Shown: positions 56,001-64,000 of the stretch, piece by piece
Position numbering within the stretch: the stretch's first letter is position 1
Layout of the letters: each line of letters begins with the position of its first letter
Source: Chamaea fasciata
Lineage: Eukaryota > Chordata > Aves > Passeriformes > Sylviidae
Reading direction: 5' to 3'
Length of the DNA: 64,000 bases
NCBI GenBank assembly: GCA_029207755.1
Contig: JARCOQ010000002.1
Coordinates: 7,254,001 to 7,318,000 of the forward strand
Translations under genes and position numbers: made by a program
The notes under the pieces: generated by a model
Database searches by the model: none
What the model was told of the DNA's origin: nothing
Seen by the model: the letters and a program-made list of their open reading frames with translations, nothing else

Positions 56001-57647
56001 CTAAGTATACAATAGTTCACTTGTTAACACTGACATATTTATCTGGCCTCTCCCAGTTGTAGGAAAAAATTATGTCAATTTTCCCTCAGACTGCCTTCCT
56101 ATTCTGTCACACACATTATTTCATGAAACATGAATCCAAATGTTCTGTTTCTTTTCAATTTCCTTTCACCACAAATTCCAGAGTCCCCTTCTTCATGGCT
56201 TTTAGTAACAATTCAGCCTTTCTAGTCTGATGGCAAAAACTCAATACTGCTGTCTTTAATCAGGCTACTTTTCACTTCAATGTCTTCAATAGTGAAGATT
56301 CAACCCTTTGTTAGAGCTGCTTTTTTTCTAGGTCAGATGTTATGTCTGTGATTCCACATTAAGGGTCTACTCTCATAACAAACAGCAAGCTTTGACAAGA
56401 TGTCTGAAAAACACAGACCCAGAAGGAAGAAAAAAAAAGTAATAGATTTCTATCGAAGAATATCTTTTAAAAGTTGCAATAAGAGTCAAGTCAAGAAATT
56501 CTAAAAGACTCAGGTGATTTTGTACCTGAACATGGTCCATTACAGTTATAGTAATTATAATGCAAAGCTAACCTGTATTACTTGGAAAAGCAAAAAATAG
56601 TGAAGTCTAACTAATTAGATAGAGGGAGTAGAGTATGTTTGTCTCTTTCCTTTCCAAATCAAAGATCCATTGGTTAGTTGGTTCAAACTGTCTAGGACCA
56701 CAAGTTTATGTCAGACTTGTGACAGCTGCACTGATGACGGTCCAAAGAAGCCGTGTTCAAATTATGATCACAAAAGTGACATGATCCTGAGACTTTCTAG
56801 CTTAATGAGCTCACTAATAGAAGATGTGACAGACTGTGCAAATAAGGGGACACCATTTACTCATGCACTGAGGGCAAAAACAAGCACGTGGATTTTCTTA
56901 TTTCACGAGCTGCGGCTTTTGAATGGCTTGTCCTGTGGGCAACCTACTGCAAACTGTAACCTCAGTGTGACCACAGGGGCCACAGCACACAGGCAAATCC
57001 CTCTGAAAGTACAGAACAGAAAATCACTTGATGAGTAGAAATAGCTGCCTTTCACATACTGCAGAAAGGCAAGTCCCCAGCCTGTGACAGATTTCGACAC
57101 AGGCTGAACAGGCAGCTTTTACTGTCTAACTCATCTAAGAGCATCCTTGAGTGGGAAGAACAACCTCCTTTGATCAGCCTTGATCCCAAGGAATGAAATA
57201 CTCCAAAGAAATATCATACACCTCCAGAAACTCCACATATGAATAGAATATAGCAGCAACCAGTATGTAAGAGACATAATAAAGCCTGAAAACAGCATAA
57301 GTAGTGGACCTCAGGATAACTCAACATGTATCAGGGACATTGTCTGTTCCATTGGATTGTGTACATTTTGGGATTCTGCTCCAGAAGAACCAGATGTTTG
57401 GTATTAATACAGATACATTAGGCTCAAAATTGGGTACATAATGAACAGCAGTACTGGTTCAAATGTGTTTATAAACACAGAGGTTATGCTGAAAGATACA
57501 CAGGCATTTAGAAATGCTATGTATATCTGTGTATGATTCTCTGCATGTAAACTGGCCTTGAGTGTAATGCTTTGATTAATCCCTATAAATCAGACTTTCA
57601 AAACTAAGGATAATTTACAGTAACAGCAACCACAGAAATGATACAGG

Positions 57648-57667
57648 AAAAAAAAAAAAAAAAAAAA
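57648..57667. repeat. A20 homopolymer
   Basis: Twenty A followed by GGTTTACC. No adjacent retroelement recognised. Confidence 0.92.
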
Positions 57668-60600
57668 GGTTTACCTGTGGAAAATACTTGTTTCTTTAAA
57701 ACTGGGGATTCAGCTCAGACATCCTTCCTTCTGCAATACCACGCCTTTCTAAGGACACAGGTGGCAGGAACAGATTTGCCTCAACAGTGTCAATACCAGC
57801 AGAAGATTAGGAAAATCATGATAAATATGGCTCTTCAGTATTCAAAATGTGTAGCACCTCACAGAGCCACTAGCAAACAAAAACACAGTTTTTGTCTTAA
57901 ATGGGTAGGACTACGTACAGAGTCTGGGTTTTACCTAACCAGATAGCCTGGAAATCTGTTCATATCAGACTATTACTTCATGGGATATAAGCAATATTAT
58001 TTAAAACTGCAGCACATTAAGCAACATAAATATTTATCACACTCATCCTGTCCCAAGGGATCATCAGGCAAAACAAGAACACAGCTGAAAATATTTTAAC
58101 TCACCATGGAGACATACATACCAGTTTCTTAAGGGGGTACACAAATTACACCTCTCAGTCACTGGTGTGCAAATAGACTCGATTTTCAGTGGTTTAGAAT
58201 TCATGCCCTATGATGGCAATTGGTTGCTTTAGCACTGAGTTGTAAAACAAGGTATATGATCCTAATGCATAGCTCCTTTTCATGTATTGATCATTATTGA
58301 CCCAGTTAATTTGTTTATAAAGTTGTAGTTTTGGAACAGCAAAAATAAATGGTTCCACTTTCCCATGTTCTCCAATGCCAAAGATATTTTCATATATTTA
58401 AGATGAAGGGAAAAAAAATATGGAACTCTGGAAGCTGTCTTGGACTGAAAAGAACTCCTGAGGTCAGTGCTGTATTAGAAACAGGACTCTCATGAGTCTA
58501 AGAATTAAGGCAAAGTAAGTGACATATTTTAACCAGGTTATTGCACTTAGATCTGATCCTAAGGACGAGAAAGAAAAAAAACCCATCAATAACCTTGAAG
58601 ACAGCTATTAAAAGGTATAGAATTTGTACAGAATCATATAAGAAGGCTGTAATGGAAATACCATGATTCCCTATTTCCTATTAAAAAAGTAAAGGGATAT
58701 TTGAAAAGACCAAGCACCTTTTGTTGCAATGTTTAAGCAGATTCTCACATTTCCAATCCCCTGTTAGAAATTAAAGTGCCAAAGTTCCTGGTAAATCTTA
58801 ATAAGACCATGGAATTGGATTCATCTCCAGGTGAACAAACGGGAAGGAAATATTTATCTCACAGTGAACAAATGGGAACATAAAGGAAGAGAAATGCTAT
58901 GCTAGGAGTCCTATTCAGTTCCCAGAAGACTTATGTCTGAGTGCTGTAGTTAGAGCCAAGAAGGATTTGCACAATATCCATCCAGGGGGTGCAAAACTCA
59001 GTGGTGTGATAGGATAAGTCCACTGCTCTGATCTTCATTGTCACATACTTGGAGGTTTCAAATTAGTGCTGTGACTAAGAAAACAGTTTTGCATCTTTTC
59101 TACAAACAGACAGATCTGAAGCACATGTGATCCAACATGTCCACAGTCACACAAATTGTTAATGAATAGGGAAATCAGGAAAACCAAACATCAGGTGAGC
59201 CTTCCAGCACTCCTGCTTTGGAGACCATGGAAGAGTTGCTCAGCACTCGCAGAGAATCGAGTCTGGAGAGTACCCACTGTGCTATTTTAATTCCTTTTAC
59301 TGTAAGTTTTGTACTATCCTAATCTGGAGCTAAACTAGCTGTAAAAGTGATGTTAAGCACTCTATTTGGAATAAGACTGAACAGATTTTTTCACAGGGTC
59401 AAGTACCATGTTCTGTTGATCCTACAAACCCAAATAAAATTTTACCCAGCGTTTTCAGCATATTCAGCCACGACAAGTTTCAAGGCAGATTTGTTTAAAA
59501 GAACCTGTTTTGTGTCTCTAGCTCCCTGGCATCATATTTATGTACACCTTGTGCATTGAGATCTGTGTATGCCTCAAAATTATACATTGTCTAACAAGTA
59601 TGGACCGAGGCAGAGGCTTCCTATTTACCTTGATCCAGAAAACTACAACCTCACCTTATTTACATATGCACAGCTTAACTGAAATCAGTGCAGCTCCCTC
59701 TATTTGCTCAGGCTAAGAATAGGGGCTAAGATTTATATTATAATAAGCCTCCAAGTGCCTCATCTCAGCTGTGCAAACCCACTTTTACCAGACACATGAT
59801 CACTGATTCCTTTTTCGAGTGTTAGGCTGTGCCTACACAAATGACCCCCTTCTGCTTCCTTGCTTTTACTTAGAGTAGCAACCCAAAACTCCCTCCCACC
59901 ATCTCTTACTCATGTTTCTGGTACCAGGAATCCCAGATCCACTCTATAAAACTCAACCCATGTCAAAGACCAACTCTGAGTGTTCTGACTTGGCTTTAAG
60001 CCAATAAGATTATTTTTGCAGGAAATGGACAAAACTGGAACATATTTTCTATTTACACTGATAAAGTCAGTCAGATGGAATATATTAAAGCATTTGCTGG
60101 TGCTAAATTTAATTTTCTTGTAACTGCATCACCTGGAAGGAAGCAACTGAGCCAATAAGAATTTCTCAGTTTTAGTGGTTTTATCTATAGACCTGTTTCT
60201 TACAGATTTTATGACCAGAACAATGAGACAACTTCAACCCTGCTTGATGCTGTACAGCTCAATATCAAGCTTATGCTCTTCTGTGGCTCAGAGTGAAGCT
60301 GCACTCAATTTTAAATTATCTCTGAAAAGAAGTATTTGCTAGTATACTTGTCAACATTGCTTTTTACAGCAAGAGTGAAACAATGGGCTTTTTTTCAGTA
60401 ATTAATTAATATTTACAGATGCTGAGTTTTATTTTTGTGTGCATCAATAATTAGAAGAAGGGAAATGCGATACATGTAATAGAAGATTTGATTTTTTAAG
60501 AAATAAATCATAGTCCTTAGGAAAAAGATGGAGCTACTGAGACAAAATGTAGTGATTCTACTTTATTTTAAGCCATGCTACTGAAAAAAGAATTTAAAAT

Positions 60601-61369
60601 TTTCCAGATTAATTTCTAACTTCTCTGTCTACCTGTATAGAAAAAAGTAATTTAAAATATTGAAAGACATACACTAGTGAAAAAAGAAAACACCTCAAAA
60701 AAAAGAAAGGCAGAAAAAAGAAAAGCCAAGAAAATGCTATTAAGCGGTAAACCCCCAAATTCTAAAACCTTGGAAACTATAAACAAGTAAAGTATATTGA
60801 TTGTTCTAAGAATAAGTACTTAGGGTCTACAAATATCAATAATGTCAACCAGCAGGACTAGCAACCAATCTGTCATATTTTTGTGAAGGTGTTAGTGGTC
60901 TCTGTTGTGTTGATATCTTAGATTTTCATTTCCAGCTTAATAGTTGAACTTGATTTTATTAAATACTTGCATTATATGTTTTCTTTTTATGACTTTTTAG
61001 CTCACAAAGAATAAAATGAAGTGCTTTAGGTCCCTAGCGACCTGTTCTTAGTACATTGCTATTTCCAACTTGTTTGGTTTGGGTTTGATTTGTTGGGTTC
61101 ATTGTTGAGGGGGTTTGCTTTTTTTCTTTGTTGGAAATAATGATCTAAATATAAAATCTCAATAGCAAGCATGCAGATGACAGAGAGCTTAGTAAGTACA
61201 TAAATAATTAAAGACTTAAAGCAACTTGGCTACTGCTACAGTATAACCCACCAGGTTAAACAACTGCAACTCAGCAAAATTTATTTTATACTGACAAATA
61301 AAAAATAACGCCTTTGAGATTAAAATATAACTCTTGTAATAAGAGAATAAAAACTAAAGCTTGGAAGGT

Positions 61370-61860
61370 CTTCACAGAGCAACACTAAAACAATATAGAC
61401 TGCAAGCCCCCAAATAAACTCCTGTTGGACGGGGGAGAAGCCCAGCTACAGCAGCGTGGCTCCGTGCCAGAGCCAGACTAACCTTGGCACAGAACTGCTG
61501 GGAGAGACAATCTGGTCACCAGCAAGTGAGACTAATCCAACATTACACCACCACCGTAAAAGGGTTACAAATTTCTCCATTCTGGCTGGGGGGCAGCCAC
61601 AGTGCTCCTCGTAGGGACCTGGATCAGCTCGGCCATTCTGATGGAGACAAGGGCGGTTTTATTTTTTGTTCCGTGGTAGATTGGGTCAGAGGAGGGGACT
61701 TGATTCACCATGAGGGAGTGCAAGAGCCGAGGCAGACAGGGAAAAGGGAATGTCTGGCTGTGGCTGAGGCAAGAACAGCCCGTTCCCTTCAGCAACAGCA
61801 GCCCAGGCACTGAGCAGCTTCTATAAGCCAATAAATAGCTACACTGCTTCCAGAACCACA
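61370..61860 (-). mobile_element. Possible solo-LTR-like GC-rich segment
   Basis: About 490 bp of GC-rich, CpG-containing sequence standing out from AT-rich flanks. On the minus strand it has a pyrimidine-rich half, then ACGGAACAAAAAATAAAACC with a poly-A signal, then CGCCCTTGTCTCCATCAG. That order resembles the R/U5 end of an avian endogenous-retrovirus LTR. I cannot define TG…CA ends or a target duplication, and no viral genes are visible. Alternatives are an unknown repeat or a regulatory island. Open frames here on both strands look non-coding. Confidence 0.25.
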
Positions 61861-61948
61861 TCAAGACAAACACGCCGTGCAGCAGTGACTGCTTGGAGAC
61901 CACTGCCATAGCATGTGTTTCTGATGTAAAACTGTGACCAAAAAAGAA

Positions 61949-61963
61949 GGGGGGGGGGGGGGG
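61949..61963. repeat. G15 homopolymer in a polypurine tract
   Basis: Fifteen G within AAAAAAGAAGG…GAAGGTGAAG. Runs of G this long are rare compared with A/T runs. On ROBO1 pre-mRNA it is C15. Confidence 0.93.
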
Positions 61964-62060
61964 AAGGTGAAGCAGTACAGCAATCATGGGATGTACACAA
62001 AGAGAAATTGCAAATACAGGAGAAGAACTGGCTATACCTTTACACGGTGGTAGAAGGCAG

Positions 62061-62119
62061 CCCATCAGTTCTGGCTCCCCAAGAGGAGGCTCCTCTCAAA
62101 ACCCATCAGTTCTGGCTCC
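62061..62119. repeat. 18-bp direct repeat, 41-bp period
   Basis: CCCATCAGTTCTGGCTCC occurs at 62061-62078 and again, identical, at 62102-62119. Between the copies lies a small palindrome, AGAGGAGGCTCCTCT. Confidence 0.88.
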
Positions 62120-62147
62120 TCAAACCAGAGAGGCAGTCCTCACATTA

Positions 62148-62206
62148 AAGAGAGAATTCATTCTTAGGTCTTAATCTATTCTTAAGTCTTAGTCTTAAGA
62201 GAGAAT
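62148..62206. repeat. Short tandem duplications (TTCTTARGTCTTA units)
   Basis: ATTCTTAGGTCTTA (62160-62173) and ATTCTTAAGTCTTA (62178-62191) repeat with an 18-bp period, followed by a partial GTCTTAAG. AAGAGAGAAT flanks the array on both sides (62148-62157 and 62197-62206). Confidence 0.8.
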
Positions 62207-64000
62207 CTATTTTTCCAGGCTCGACTTAGGACTTTAAGGAAATCCCATTCGCTTCCCAGCAAATCTACGTAAAAGTGGTCACACGCATTTTGGTCTAATC
62301 GATAGAATTTTTCACGTTTTATTATTCCTTTTAATTTCTGCAAGGTGGAAAGAAGCAATTAAAGGAAAAACCTTAATTCCCTTATTATTTTACATCTTGG
62401 TCACCAAGCACTTAAAAATTAGCGTTCTTGTGTAGCTCCCTGTGTGCATTGGTTTCCCAGTTTCCCATGGGGAGTCATGGTGATCCCCCCCATGTATAAT
62501 CAGATGGGATGCATACCACAGCTCTGACTGACAGGAAGGAAGGGAGGAAACAAATCATCTCCCCCTTTCAGCATGCATGATGGCACACCTGCTGAGATCA
62601 TCCTAGCAAACTAATCACCTGGCACAGACCTCAGAATCTGCTAATGTTCTACTCTCTGCTGTCTTCAGCTGCTGTAAGAAAAAAAGATTTTATTTATATA
62701 AAGTTGCCGGTCTCAGCACGCAGAGATGGGTGAAATTTCACTAGGTGAAATTTAACAGATGTGACATCCAAAGTTCCAATGAGACGAAATGGTTTATTGA
62801 TCCTTTCCAGTCTTAAACATTATGAAAGCCAGACCTTGTGTGCACGGCAGACAGATCTGAATTATGATGAATCCCCAGGTGAAAACAACAATTGTGGCTA
62901 ATGACAACTGGGGGGTGGAGGTGGGGTGGAAAAAAAAAATCAATGCAATATAAAATAATTTCCACTTTAAGTAATTTCATTTGCCTGAGCATGCAGCCAG
63001 ATGGATCCCAAAGAGTTTGAGATGCTCTTTGCTGCCTGTACACTTAGAGGAGTACATGCAGATATGTGTACCATCAGGGGGAATTCATAAACCACTGAGT
63101 GTCCCTGGCTTCCTCTAATGACAGTCATCAAATTAAAAGCTGAGTCACAGCCAGAGGCACAGGGGACAGCAGAAGACCGATTATATGCCAGTCTGGATTG
63201 GTTCAACATGCATGAATTAAGAAAAAAAAATTAAACCAAAAAAAGTGAATTTCCACAACCATTTTCCTTGCTGCTCCTGCTTTGCCATCACGCAGCCCCG
63301 TGGACTGCTCCTGCTGCATTTGTAGAGGATTGAGCATAACAATGTCCTGGCCATACAGAAATCCCCAAGGCCTGCTGTAATATATGTAATGAGTGGTAAT
63401 GCAGTCTCCTGCTGTTTCCTGAGTCTCGAGCTGCTGTGCTGACCTTCTTCTCTTGATACTGCACATGTCAGCTGGCTCCATTTGCTTCTGGAATTAGCAT
63501 TAAAATGGCAATCCTCAGAGATTATGCTACAGCCCCAGCAATGACAATGGAGATTTTTAAATATTTTCTGGGGGGTTTTAATTGCACATTTTAAAAATAT
63601 GACACTATTCCTATGAACATAGGAAGCAAAGCTAAAACCCACTGTTTTCTTTAAAGATAATAGAAGATTACTTCCAGAAATTTGTGTCAGGAGATATATT
63701 TCTCCATCTCCTGTTGCCAGGACAGCCTGTGGATGTATTTCTCAGAGCAATGCCATTAACGAGATTTTATTGCAAGTTTATCTTAATTAAAAGAATGGAT
63801 GTTTTTTCCTTTCTAAAATAACTGCCACAGACAGGAAAATTCCGGCAACCTTTCATCAGATATTAAAATAAAAGATAGACTAGATTAGTTTAAAAATCTG
63901 ATCACTACTTCTAAGGCAGGTGGAAGGAACATAATACTTGATAAACAATAATTTTCAGGTACTGATGTGATTGGCTAGCAAATTTTTGCATGGGCAGCGC

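Overview
This window is almost certainly avian (less likely other archosaur) nuclear DNA. It is AT-rich and gene-poor. It carries at least six chicken-repeat-1 (CR1) retrotransposon 3' ends, recognisable by the final stretch (…ggtc-ttCCAACc…ATTCTRTGATTC). It has no Alu, B1 or L1-type elements, no operons and no prokaryotic gene structure. The only protein-coding sequence I can support is one exon of the axon-guidance receptor gene ROBO1 (roundabout guidance receptor 1), at 13319-13476 on the minus strand. It encodes the first half of immunoglobulin domain 2, with a clean acceptor and donor.

Layout, in the direction of ROBO1 transcription (right to left): 64000-13477 is more than 50 kb of one phase-1 intron; 13476-13319 is the exon; 13318-1 is more than 13 kb of the next intron (phase 0). 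I found neither the preceding Ig1 exon nor the following exon (second half of Ig2), so both must lie outside the window. All other open frames are short, start in arbitrary sequence and match no family I know. I treat them as chance ORFs.

The introns hold CR1 fragments (4930-5378, 13651-13944, 21194-21870, 39314-39584 and 41690-41735 on +; 15521-15610 and possibly 43661-43700 on -). They also hold a 43-unit TA microsatellite (9803-9889), many A/T homopolymers, two long A/C-rich tracts, a G15 run, a CpG-dense patch beside the first CR1 (5421-5661), and a GC-rich LTR-like segment with duplications near 61.4-62.2 kb. Most CR1 copies are antisense to ROBO1.

The most distinctive unexplained structures are two hairpins near the exon. 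One is a 13-bp perfect stem about 70 nt upstream of the acceptor (13548-13586). The other is a 27-bp near-perfect inverted repeat 1.5 kb upstream (14971-15100); its single mismatch becomes a G-U wobble in the ROBO1 pre-mRNA. I see no undescribed multi-gene system here. The interest lies in RNA structure, splicing context and regulatory potential within a large neuronal-gene intron. All coordinates for degenerate repeats are approximate and read by eye.
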